From the NCBI GenBank assembly GCA_025024175.1, contig QCXZ01000137.1, positions 63,018,911 through 63,082,910 of the forward strand: a stretch of 64,000 bases of DNA, in the 5' to 3' direction. The notes under the pieces were generated by a model. It did no database searches and was not told the origin of the DNA. It worked only from the letters and a program-made list of their open reading frames with translations. This document shows positions 1 to 9,659 of the stretch, in pieces; the first letter of the stretch is position 1; every line of letters begins with the position of its first letter. The position numbers and the translations under genes were made by a program. This DNA is from Rhyzopertha dominica (Eukaryota; Arthropoda; Insecta; Coleoptera; Bostrichidae).

Positions 1-342
1 TGGATACTGTTAAGTTTAGGTCATATTTTAAATCTTTACTTAATAATTTTTGTTCTGCCTGAGTATAGATTTGAAATACTTAACAGTAAGAATAATTTAA
101 CAAAGTAATGCGATTTTTTTACATAAACTGTTGATTTCTTACGATTGCTATATGATAAAAATAACAAAATAAAACCTAGTTTACTTTACTGTCTAATCGA
201 TTATTTAAAAATGTGGTCTTATGGGAAATACTAGTGAAAAGATGTATAAACGGCTGCGCAAAATAGATTTGTACTAGTACTTCTTTTAGTGTGAGCACAG
301 ATATAAAATTACAGACGTATATTTTTAATTTATTATTATATT

Positions 343-420
343 TTAACAATTAATTTTGTAGTAAGTAAATCTAATATGTAAAATAAATATTGTTACGACT
401 ACGAGGTTCGAAAACTTCAT
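343..420 (-). CDS. small ORF in the transcribed region of the heat-shock promoter
   Basis: This is the first ATG downstream of the proposed transcription start at about 552 on the minus strand, and it opens 25 codons. The product starts MKFSNLVVVTIFIL, a basic residue followed by a hydrophobic run, so it resembles the start of a signal peptide. It ends at TAA without any recognisable domain. It does not resemble the start of Hsp70, Hsp90 or a small Hsp. It could be an upstream ORF in a long 5' leader, the first coding exon of a spliced gene, or chance. The transcription unit runs off the left edge of the window, so its main product cannot be seen. Confidence 0.2.
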   Translation of the reverse strand: MKFSNLVVVTIFILHIRFTYYKINC

Positions 421-542
421 TTAAAACACTAGTATCAAACTAAGTCTAAACACAAATAGTTTAAAACACTACCGTTTTAACACTACTACTTCAGTAAATT
501 ACTATACTGTACACACTAGCACTAAAAATATCGGCTATTCGA

Positions 543-645
543 ATTGAGAACTGTGCGCGCTTTCTCCGTGGGGCTATGTATAACCCCAACGAAAATTCCA
601 GAAGCGAAAACTTCCAGATGCTATCGAAACTTCGCGAAAGTTCCA
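543..645 (-). promoter_or_regulatory. heat-shock promoter: two HSF sites, TATA box and initiator, firing leftward
   Basis: Positions 625-644 hold a perfect four-unit heat-shock element (GAA, TTC, GAA and TTC, each two bases apart). Positions 590-604 hold a perfect three-unit element (GAA, TTC, GAA). Reading leftward on the minus strand, a TATA-like TTATACATA lies at 583-575. About 31 bases further on, CACAGTTC (555-548) resembles the insect initiator. This order and spacing match insect hsp promoters. HSF trimers bind such GAA/TTC arrays after stress. The transcript would extend left from about 552 and out of the window, so the gene is unidentified. A heat-induced noncoding RNA or a stress-inducible transposon promoter are alternatives. 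Confidence 0.65.
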
Positions 646-777
646 TTGATAGGATTCTCTGGAAAGCCTCGATATTCACTGCCATCTGTCTGTCGCTAGA
701 ATCACTACTTGTATTGTCCTACTACACCGCATCTACACGCCTGCAACTCCATAGATGGCGTTGATTCCGCAACAATA
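646..777. other. no feature seen
   Basis: This is the upstream side of the heat-shock promoter. It has mixed base composition, and neither a second TATA box nor a coding frame was found for the opposite direction. Confidence 0.4.
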
Positions 778-969
778 TTAAAGTCACTAGAGAGATAAAG
801 TACCACAATTCATTGTCCATATTTTTGCACTAAAATGGCGGATGAAACCAAAACCATAAAAACCAAATACGTTTGATCCCGTCTTCTACATAAACATCTA
901 AATTTACAGCTGCTATTTTACACTAAAATGCCGGACAATTGCGGTACTTTATCTATATAGTGACATTAA
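778..969. mobile_element. palindromic MITE flanked by TTAA
   Basis: The left end, starting agtcactagagagataaag, is repeated inverted at the right end, where the reverse complement reads tgtcactatatagataaag. The match continues through GTACC(A/G)CAATT and more weakly to about 60 bases on each side. Both ends sit directly against TTAA (778-781 and 966-969), the target duplicated by piggyBac-type transposases. There is no coding capacity in the roughly 184 bp between them. The termini do not start with CCC as most piggyBac ends do. A TTA-target PIF/Harbinger MITE or a TA-target element with longer inverted ends is therefore also possible. Confidence 0.6.
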
Positions 970-1900
970 ACAATATCTATTTCAGAAATTCGATATTGTA
1001 CTTTTAATTTGATATTGACGTGCGAGTGCACTGTATATATGGGTAAAGCTTTAAACATTAAAATGTAAATTACCATGATACTAAGTATCAAACAAGAACA
1101 AAACAAAAATATATTATAAATTTGAGGTTTTAGACTGCTAACTGGGTCTGGTAGATTGTTAGTGAATAGAAAGAATGTAAGTGGGCCTAGATTAGATCGC
1201 CATGCAATTTCCGATGAGGTGTAAAAAGCATAATGCAGATACTTTGATGGTTTAAAGGGAAGAAAACCTGACTGACTACCATTTCGGGCGTTCCTATTTC
1301 GAGCTCCTAATAAAATATTCCCATTTCGAGCGACGTCCTAAACCGTGGCCGTTTATAGTCCCATTTCGTCCTTCAAACATTTGAGACTGATCAGGCCGTA
1401 AACTTCAGTTAGATGATGTAATGAGTGTAAATGCCAATTTCTCAGAAATACGTATATTTCTGAAGGTATTGTACAAAATAGCTATTTGTATAGACGAAAT
1501 TGAGATATATTTTTTCTGTCATAGCTTTTTATAACTTTTCAAATCGCATAATTGTTTCATAATACAATGCAAAAAAGCTTATGTTTTTTTATTTTCATAA
1601 ATATTGTTAATTCTCATTAACATATCATTTTTTTACAATATGTCATGTAACATCAAGTAGCTGAGAGTCAGGTATGCAAGACACTTGATATGCAAGTAAT
1701 GTAAGAGTTGCAATCTACTGATTAATAAATAAAATAATGAAAGTGATGCTTGTTTAATTTAATATACAAGTACATAACACTTGAAATTCAAGAAGTTAAC
1801 AAAAAATGCGTAATATGCATATTTCATAAAAAAAAACGGACTAAATTTACAATTGATAGACTTTGATTGTACGTCTAAAAGGACACATAAATTATTATTA
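970..1900. other. AT-rich stretch with a short CCATTTCG motif cluster
   Basis: No gene is visible. Between 1279 and 1372 a motif close to CCATTTCG occurs four times (accatttcggg, cctatttcgag, cccatttcgag, cccatttcgtc) in slightly GC-richer DNA. The rest is AT-rich without open frames or clear repeats. Confidence 0.4.
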
Positions 1901-2191
1901 TTAGTCTAAAAATATATACTTCTTTGGTAGTTTGTGTGGCACCATATGTAGTTCCACTTGACTTTGAACAATGATGTAAAGTTGTGCGTCACGTTTTAAG
2001 GTTAACAACAGTTCTACGTTTGCTTGGTATTTTCCAAGAGCATAATTTAATCTGCTACATATGCCACCCCTCCAAAGAATTTGCCGGTCAATGTTTTTCG
2101 CCGTAACATATTCACATATTTTAAATAACATTTTTGTTTAACCACTGTTCAACAAAATAACTGTTAACTCCTCTACATTTTGAGGACATAC

Positions 2192-2285
2192 CTCTATAAT
2201 TTCCATCTATCCGTCCCTCCTCTGTCCTTTGCATATATGCTAATGAAGCACATTTATTAATGTGTTTCCGAATTTCTTCATCGTC
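2192..2285 (-). CDS. candidate internal host exon, unidentified
   Basis: On the minus strand a pyrimidine-rich acceptor (ttttcttatacag) precedes an open 94-base segment. That segment is followed directly by a strong donor, AGAG then GTATGT. The segment reads DDEEIRKHINKCASLAYM and onward through QRTEEGRIDGNYR, a composition typical of real soluble protein. The frame stays open on both sides (2121-2333). A second open frame lies just downstream at 1901-2131 in another register, containing YALGKYQANVELLLTLKRDA. I do not recognise the family. It could be a host exon, an exon of an old DNA transposon, or a frameshifted pseudogene covering 1901-2333. Confidence 0.3.
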
Positions 2286-2333
2286 CTGTATAAGAAAATC
2301 ATATCCAAGTCCTGAATTTTCCACCATATGCAC

Positions 2334-2694
2334 TAATTAAAATAAAAGTGACATTTTTAAATAATAATATTTAAAAAAATAACCGGATGCTTTTTATCGT
2401 AACCGTTTCAAAGTAAATTTTAAATTTCTTCGATTTCCATGGAAGAACTTTGTATAGAGGTATACGAAACAGTTTACTGCATGTCCACATCGATAGTGTA
2501 CAACTAATCAAATTGGCGGCAACAACTGTTGATAGTTCCACCGTCCAAGAAATCCCCGCATTCAGTTAGCAATACCCGTGCACGTTCACTGTCCTCTTCG
2601 CCATAGGTAATGCTCTTCAGTGCAGTTTAGGTCTAGTGCAGACAGCACAGCATAGAACTGGTTTTGCCTATATACCAAAGGCTTGGTATGATGT
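2334..2694. other. no feature seen
   Basis: An AT-rich first half grades into balanced composition near 2500-2690. No convincing frame, RNA gene or repeat was found before the hairpin begins. Confidence 0.4.
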
Positions 2695-3036
2695 AAGTAA
2701 GAATTTAGATGGCAATGCCATCTGTCAGCATTACACTGACAAGATGACAAAGCCACCTAGCGGCCTAAACGAGTACTACTTCCTAAAGGAAGTGACCTGT
2801 AGCCTGACAAATTGGCATGCAACTGCATACTTCAATTTGACAGCATAGACATGCATTCTTGCCCGCTAGCAAAAAGTGCGGTGGGGGCCTTCTGTCAAAT
2901 TGAAGTATGCAGTTGCATGCCAATTTGTCAGGCTACAGGTGACTTCCTTTAGGAAGTAGTACCCGTTTAGGCAGCAGGTGGCTTTGTCATGTCAGTGTAA
3001 TGCTGACAGATGGCATTGACATCTAAATTCTTACTT
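2695..3036. repeat. long near-perfect inverted repeat (hairpin)
   Basis: The left arm (2695-2843) and right arm (2892-3036) are reverse complements with only about eight differences by eye, including a 3-base gap. They are separated by a 48-base loop. The outer ends pair from aagtaagaatttagatg and the inner ends from atttgacag. The arms contain an open frame (2636-2848) with no recognisable domain. Such a fold would give a double-stranded RNA of about 145 bp if transcribed. It could be a foldback MITE, a recent inverted duplication, or a hairpin-RNA locus feeding the siRNA pathway. Confidence 0.85.
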
Positions 3037-3439
3037 CAGATTGTAATTGTTTTGAAAACCAGAATTGTTTATAAAGGGTAACTTTTTTTTTGCTGGAGCC
3101 TTACCTACTAATTCAACACGCTAGATTCCGCATGTAAAAGTGAAAAGATTCCATTACTTCAAGTAGGGTTATACCTGCATTGTTTTCCCCGAACTATTAA
3201 TCCTGCAAACAGGCAAAAGCACAACCTGGCCGATTATTTGTAGACAGCGCACGAAATGGTACTAAAACAGGCAGAAATTGCAAAACTCTCGAAATGGAAA
3301 AGACAAGATGACAGAAAGCCTAGACCATTGAGTTTTGCAAATATCACTAAAAGTGTGTGCAAATGAACAGTGAATTTTGGCGTAATTTTTTCTGGCACGA
3401 TTTTCCAATCACATGAGCGTTTTAAAGGTACAAATCCGA
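3037..3439. other. no feature seen
   Basis: This is moderately AT-rich sequence without a supportable frame or repeat. Confidence 0.4.
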
Positions 3440-4660
3440 TCGCGATTGGAATGCTCGTTTATATTTGCATAATGTAGAGAGGCTTATTAAACGCGTCAAA
3501 CGCAAATTGAAAGCGTTTGTTGGGTCGTATGCATTCGTGAGCGGGATATTGTGCTATAGGAGGCACGCGTTCCGGTTGACACACACAGCAATACAAGTTT
3601 CGTCGTCGCCGCCTAATTAGGGAGGGTTCATTATAACCGGTCGCCATGACACCAACTACAGCAGCTTTCCGCATGAATGCCACTTTCTGCTTATTGGAAT
3701 CTCTATATATCAATGTTTGAGTCGTCATAACGAGCCAGTTACCCAGGTTGCCAGGGTTACAGTTTTCCCCGAAGAGGCAGCCGACTTCATGGCCACGCTG
3801 GGGGGTGACAGACGGATGAAATACACAGCACAGGTGAGGGAGAGCGGCCCTCACCTGCGACCCCGTGTTTTCTTGCTGGAAGTGGCCAGCTTTCAGAGGT
3901 TACCACGGACGACGCACACGGTGTTGACGCGCGGGCGGGCATCCTCTCCATGGTAACCCCAGCAAGCAACCCCTAGTGCGCACCCGTGCACCGCCTTCGG
4001 GGTGTGTGACGTCACGCGGGCACGGCTCCACCCCGGCATATCGTCTGGCACGAGGCCGCCTGTTGCTAGTCCTGCTGATTTCAGCACGCGTGTCCCAGNG
4101 CGTNCACATCTCAGCGATCGCGGATCCCCATTTGCGTGGAAATCATCTACATCGACTGCTCGGGACGATCGCTGCTTCTATGTGCTTCGAACTATCAGGT
4201 ACCTATTTACCCCTACCGGCGATCTTTCATTTTTAACAACCCGACGAACTTTAGATTTACAATTAGCGCGCGGGACGTCCTTGTTTCTTTTCCTTTTAGA
4301 TTTGAAATTTAAAATGCTGCCATTTGGTTTGCAAATGCGCCGAAAGTTTCGCCCGCACTCGTTTGAGCAAGGCCTTCGGGGAGACAGACATCATCTGAAT
4401 TTCATGTTTCTCTCGATATTTCGGCGAACATGTGTCGGGCTCACAATGATGAGAAAATCCAGAAGAATGGGGACGGAATCGCACCACCTTATGATTTCGC
4501 GTTCTGCGACAAATGCGAAATGAAATTGTTATCCGTTCGCTCTTTCTCGGCGGAGAGCATGAAAATTGAAATGCCTGCGCCCCATTCACATCTATATGGA
4601 AATAATTTCACATTTGCGAGCTCTAATATCAAGACCGGAGTCGCATGAAAATCACTTTTT
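3440..4660. promoter_or_regulatory. GC-rich island with CRE site; possible promoter or enhancer
   Basis: This stretch is clearly richer in G, C and CpG than its surroundings. The palindromic CREB/ATF site TGACGTCA lies at 4007-4014. An unbroken 173-codon frame on the plus strand (4002-4523) and a 131-codon minus frame (3459-3854) run through it. Both are rich in Arg, Ser and Pro as expected of GC-rich noncoding DNA, and neither shows a known domain. Two undetermined bases lie at 4099 and 4104. The best reading is an unmethylated CpG island or regulatory module, perhaps near an unseen first exon. It is the largest such island in the window. Confidence 0.35.
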
Positions 4661-5079
4661 AAGGTTGAACTACGTGTGTGCGCTGCTATTGCAGCTGTGG
4701 CGCCGTTCGCCACCGCAGAAATGGAAAAGTTTTCTTATGGGAAACTGTAAACAAAGTTCTTTCTCATTGTATTCTTTCGACACATGTTCAAAGGTGGATG
4801 CATTGTGTCTCTGTCATAAAAAGGCCCAACAGATTTATTCGACAATGTGTAGGTAAAACAAATTAAAATAACGATAAAAAATTTTCCCTAAAAACATTAG
4901 TTTTTTATGCGTACGTAAGTATAACTTAGTTCCAAGCAATATGTATTGACTAAAAGGACGTTATTAAATCCTCTCTTTTATCGTTGCCTCCTAATGCACC
5001 AGCACATGTGATGCTGCAACAGAATTAGTGAAATAGGTTTTTCTGTTTAAGTGGAACTAAAATTATTTCATAGGACCCT
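4661..5079. other. no feature seen
   Basis: This is sequence between the GC-rich island and the LINE relic. It shows short frames only and no motif I can name. Confidence 0.4.
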
Positions 5080-5780
5080 CTTCTGTGCTTTATTATGTTA
5101 GTTTTTAACGTTCCTGGCTCTGAAGTGTTCATCTTGTCTGCGGTCTTATCTACTTCCTTTTGCCATCTGGCACTCACCATCAGTTCTTCAGCATTTTTTN
5201 TATTNCCCTACTCTTCGTTTTTGGTTGGTAGTATAACTGCTTCGTATAGTGTTATTTCTTCAAGTCATCAATACACCCGTTTTTATTACATAAGTTTGTA
5301 TCTGTAATATCCACCTGATTCCACCGATTCAGTTCTCATAAAGTAACTTTTCTCTTCGTCTACTTGTAGTCCCATTACTTTTGCCATTTCTGAAGCATAG
5401 TCAGCATGCGCTACTGCTAGGTAACTTTTATAAATAATATTTCATGTTTTATTTATCTGGCTTGCTATCATAATTTCTCCTAGGGATAAATTAAACAGCA
5501 GAGTTTACAGGGGAGCCCTGTTTTTACTGCAGAATTCTCGCAAAAGCTTATCACCTACAATTACATCGCTCTTTTCTAGCCACTTTCGTTAAATTCATTA
5601 GTTTGGGGTGTATCTGAAGCTCCTTCATTACTTAAGAAATTCTTTCTTTGTATGGAGTTGTAAGCTTCCTTAACAAAATGTGACTGCCAATTAGCTTGTT
5701 GTAACTACCTCTTTCTTCATAAATATTTGGTCTATTGCGCGAATTCTTTTTTTCCAATCCCTGGTTGGTAGTCGACTATG
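5080..5780 (-). pseudogene. RTE-like LINE reverse transcriptase relic
   Basis: Minus-strand translation in shifting frames gives reverse transcriptase blocks in the right order. They are IDQIF (about 5721-5743), FVKEAYNSIQRKNF (finger/palm A region, about 5641-5690) and a decayed LRQGDPLS-type block reading NRAPL-stop-TLLFNLSLGE (about 5480-5520). Then follow MGLQVDEEKSYFM (about 5335-5375, the KTKYM-type block) and LYEAVILP (about 5222-5250). This order fits the insect LINE class with an LRQGD...LLFN motif, which I take to be RTE-like. Several stops and frameshifts are present, and the YADD block is reduced to ADYASEM. It is inactive. Two undetermined bases lie at 5200 and 5205. The clade is less certain than the enzyme type. 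Confidence 0.7.
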
Positions 5781-7320
5781 TTTTAGTCATTATTATTATC
5801 GAGGACAGTGGACTTGTTTTTTTTTAGATAAATATTTTAATTTTACTATAACTAAAGTTATTTTTTTTGACATAAATGCAGTAACCAGCGATTTCCGAAA
5901 TTGTTATGTAACAATAGGATAAAACGATAAACGAATCAACAAATAACGAAATCATCCCGAACTATCTACACATGCGACCTCCAAGTGCTATTGGATCTAT
6001 CTTTTCCACATCCGGGCAGATGCGAAGTTTTTGGAGCACCTTTCTGCTAATGAGAGCGGAACGCGATGCTAAATGCGACCCGGTCACTCCGATTGTTTAT
6101 AACCCTTGCAACAACTAAACTAAACTAACGGTAGACCATTTCAGCACATGTGCCTTTACCCCGGGTTTGCAGCTCAGAGGAGCATGGAGGCGCCAAAAAA
6201 AACACAAGAGACGTGACATTTGTCATTTTGCCCTTTGTACGTTGATGTGTTCTATCGCCTCGAAACTTAAATTATTTTATTTATTATATTTTATTATTTA
6301 TAATTGCAATATCCACCGCAACAAGCTTTCAAATCCTGGACTGTTTTTAATAAGAAAGCGCACAGAATAACGAATAAATCCAGCAAATATTTTCATTTGT
6401 TGTGATAGTGTTAGTGCAATTGTTGCTTTTGCCAGAAGGAGGCCAGATATTGTACTCTCTACTCTACTCTAGGTCTTTAAGGAATCTATTTTTCCATTCT
6501 ACAACCCGAAACAAATGCGTCGCCATAAATGTGTTTGAGGTAAAATCAATTGTGATAATCAGAATACGTATTCAGTTACGTTTTAGATAATGATTCATGC
6601 ATCCAGGACGCTTATGGAAATTATCGATTAAATCAGTTTGCCGCCCCTTAGGAAGGTGAACACAAGTATTGCTTACTTGTCATCTGTCGATTATTGAATT
6701 ATTTGATATATTTTAATATGAGAAAACGCCTAAGAGTGTGTATTTTCAACATATTTTGTAGTGTTGTGTTGGATAATTAACATTAGGGTTGCAGAAAGCT
6801 CACATTTCGAAGCTGTGGGATGACATTGATCTGGAACCTTCAGTACTATCGTCGTGCATATTGTAGCTTGGTTACAAAAAGTTACAAAAAGGCGGCACAA
6901 AGAATTCAGAAATCAACGCCGCACGAGCTGCATGAATCATTTATATTAAGTCCTGTATAATTTCTGTCGCGAATAACTACTTTTTATTGCATTTGCAGTA
7001 TGATAAAACATTTACTGACGATAATATTGCAATTGTTTTCAATATAAGTGGCAATAATTAAGTAACTTGTGACATAAACACGTAAAAAATTATTATTACT
7101 GTACCATAGAATATTATTTTATTTTATTTTTAACCTAAACTCCTTCATAGTCAGTTTACGTACTTGAAGTTGAAGCTGATAAAAGCAAAGGCTTATTATT
7201 ATTTAAGTTCTAGCATTCTACAAAAACGTAAAATAGATATTATATAAACTTATATCCAAATAAACAATACTTTTTTGTTTCTTTCGAAGAAAGCTTTTGA
7301 ATATGTTCCGTTAATTAGAC
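5781..7320. other. intergenic stretch, nothing recognised
   Basis: A balanced segment (about 5940-6200) lies between AT-rich flanks. No transposase, RT, tRNA or host exon pattern was seen on either strand. Confidence 0.4.
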
Positions 7321-7890
7321 GTATATACATAGTATATTTATACCATGGAGGTCTACGGTAGACTTTTTATCTCATTTAGTCCATACCCAAGCGTTAAAAA
7401 CATGTGAATAGCAATTTTAAAGTTGCTTTCGTTGTCTATCTATTTTTGTAACTATCTTCTTTTACAGCACTGCTTAGATTATTGCGAGAGGAAGCAGAAG
7501 TGGTTGTGAAAACACAATTCAATTTAACGAATGTACTGCTCGAAATGTCCTATAACTTATATTATACATTATATATTATACATTATGTGTTATACAATAC
7601 AGTACAATTGTCTAATGTTTTGAATTAGTTTCGCCGCGATCAAATAACACTATGCGGTAATTTTTTCTCGATCCACTTGAAGATATTCAGGTGGTGTAGC
7701 ATAAAGTTTAGATTTTAAGTGGTCCCGCAAAAAGAAATCCAAAGGGGTTAAATCATGCGATGTAGCTGGGTCTTCGGTGAGAACACTCCATCCTATTGAT
7801 AGGTAATTCGGAAAGACGAGCATCTAGGAAACCGCGTACTCGCACAATGACGTGACACAAGACCTCTCTTGCTATTATTTAAGTTAGAAT
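7321..7890 (-). pseudogene. DDE transposase relic, copy A (mariner/IS630-like, WIGR...SPDLTPLDFFLWG family)
   Basis: On the minus strand the 3' half of a DDE transposase can be read. It contains PNYLSIGWSV (decayed WIGRGGP block), then SHDLTPLDFFLRDHLKSKLY, which carries the third acidic region, and then ATPPEYLQ. The coding end is at about 7524, in the same sequence context (ttcaatttaacgaatgtac) as copy B at 47.25 kb. An AT microsatellite (7555-7605) interrupts the C-terminal part, and stops and frameshifts are present. The bases from 7321 to 7523 resemble the 3' noncoding part shared with copies B and C. Families of this type, annotated in insects with a DUF4817 helix-turn-helix and a DDE_3 domain, cut and paste DNA through TA-type targets. 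This copy is dead. Confidence 0.75.
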
Positions 7891-8470
7891 TGACCTCTTT
7901 CAGCATTTTAGGATGTGAAATTTTTAGTTTGGACGTCCTGTATGCAGTGTAATATTGTTTTGCCCTAAGGTATACCGCTAAATCTATTATTAACCAATGA
8001 AGTGCGCATATATAGGACTTGTGAGGCTTGTTAATTCTATTTTGTATGAGGGCCATATTTTATCAACTCTTGGAATTAGTGCATGCCTTGTTTAGAAATT
8101 GAAGGAGTATCCGGCAGTATACACCCCTTATGATGTTTGTTACTGACTCGATTATGTTATAGTTAGTACTTATATGGGAAAAATATGTATCACATAAAAG
8201 AAACGTGTCGAATTTGACCATTACGAATGACAATTGTGAAATTTCGTTCATCTTTCGTAATTCGTTCATCAATTCTATCTATCTAATCACTAAGGATGCA
8301 AATTTTTCGTGCAAAGCACACTTGATAGGATTGAATTCTACTGACTCATTTAACAATCATAGGGCGCAATATGCGTCAGACATTACACTCCTTTATACAT
8401 CCTGCTGCCTAAACTCGCAGTAATTATAATAGAATTGTTACCAATTCTTTGAAATATCAGTTAAAGGCAG
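7891..8470. other. no feature seen
   Basis: AT-rich DNA with two short overlapping frames of low complexity. No domain, repeat or RNA gene was recognised. Confidence 0.4.
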
Positions 8471-8473
8471 TTA

Positions 8474-8716
8474 ATTTGACCCTACGAATTTTATTTTAAT
8501 GGTACCTATACTTGCATCCAGAAAAATGAAATAGAGCTCGACCAAAGTCTTTTGATGAATTTTGAAGGCATCGGGAGTATTTTCTTCTATAATTTTCGGT
8601 ACTTCACACGTCCTTAATTTGCCCCTTATTTGTTGTTTCATTACGTGGACGTTCATCGGCGAGTGCTGCACAAACCTTAATTTATACACGGTTATCTTAG
8701 ACAGTTCCCGCGTTAG
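8474..8716 (-). CDS. candidate terminal host exon, unidentified
   Basis: On the minus strand a good acceptor (ctgcattatttctccgcag) is followed at 8716 by an 81-codon open frame ending in TAA at 8471-8473. The product begins LTRELSKITVYKLRFVQHSP and continues through MNVHVMKQQIRGKL and IIEENTPDAFKIHQKTLVEL. Its codon choice (many GTG, GTC, CAC and CTG) and mixed charged/hydrophobic pattern look like genuine coding sequence rather than the AT-driven frames around it. Two possible donors (GTATAGG near 8511 and GTACCA near 8505) could end the exon earlier. No family is recognised. A domesticated or decayed transposon exon is the alternative. Confidence 0.35.
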
Positions 8717-9230
8717 CTGCGGAGAAATAATGCAGAGATTAACCGATTTAAACTTGCTCCACGGCTAACCCCCAGTTGATCTATCGCACCGGGGCACCGA
8801 TGTTCACAACAACTCACTAAAGGGCGTCGTGTATTGGTGTTTTGTTTCGTCCATAAATCCCGGATTCTGCACTAGCACACCCAATTTTACAAGTTTCCAT
8901 CTTCGTGGAACGAGCGACCCCATATTAAGCGCTAATTAAAATTCAGTCCCTCTCCCCTGCCCTCCCACGGGCGTCGAGATGCTATAGGAAATATGGCGAC
9001 CGAGTCGGTAAATCAAATTTCGCCGTTCGCTAACCCATTTCCGCGGCATAGTGCTCTTGTAATGGTGCGGTAGACATTAACTTTATCTCTTCCAATTGCA
9101 CTGTCCTTCCAGCTCCGAGGGAGAATCGTACTGCTATGGTTTGGTGGCAAATTCCAGCTGGGAAAGATGAAGATTATTGAAGAAGTGATGCTGTTAGCTA
9201 ATTTCAAAACATGCTTAAAACCAAAAATTC
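8717..9230. other. GC-richer island, possible regulatory DNA
   Basis: CpG-containing sequence (for example cggcaccgatg and cgaccgagtcgg blocks) lies upstream of the candidate exon in its own orientation. A 64-codon minus frame (9013-9207) has no recognisable domain. It resembles the other short GC-richer islands in the window. Confidence 0.25.
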
Positions 9231-9659
9231 TTACTTGCTTTACAAGTAAAGTGGACCTCTCAGGTACTTGAAATTTTGACTATTTGTAAGCTTATCTTAA
9301 TGTAAGAATGCTAACCTGTTATATTTTGTTGGAACTCACTACCTTCTATGCATCCTTCGCTAAAAGTTCTATAGGAGCATGACAGGATCAGTCAAGTCAC
9401 TTCAATATTCTTCGTAAAAAGGTACTAGAAATGTCTAGCTTCTGGGAACAGGCATAGTAGATTATGTCATGTATAACATTATCAGATTCTTCAAACCTTA
9501 TCACTAAATTAATAATACAGTGTTAGCTTTTTGGCTATTACTGACGATTTAATGTAGTTAAAAAAAAATTGCTTAACGCGATTATTAATGAAATAATTGA
9601 GTTTCGAAGACTTCAAAATGTAGCAATTTTCACTACCCTGTACTTGCGAGTCGTATTTA

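Noticed and set aside
1279..1372. Four CCATTTCG-like motifs as a regulatory array
   Set aside because: Irregular spacing, small number and no known factor. Recorded only as a note on the stretch.
3459..3854. 131-codon minus-strand frame in the GC-rich island
   Set aside because: GC-rich DNA lacks stops. No domain and no codon bias distinct from the overlapping plus frames.
7555..7605. CRISPR-like or satellite array of attatacatt units
   Set aside because: It is a short AT microsatellite inside the DDE relic. There are no unique spacers.
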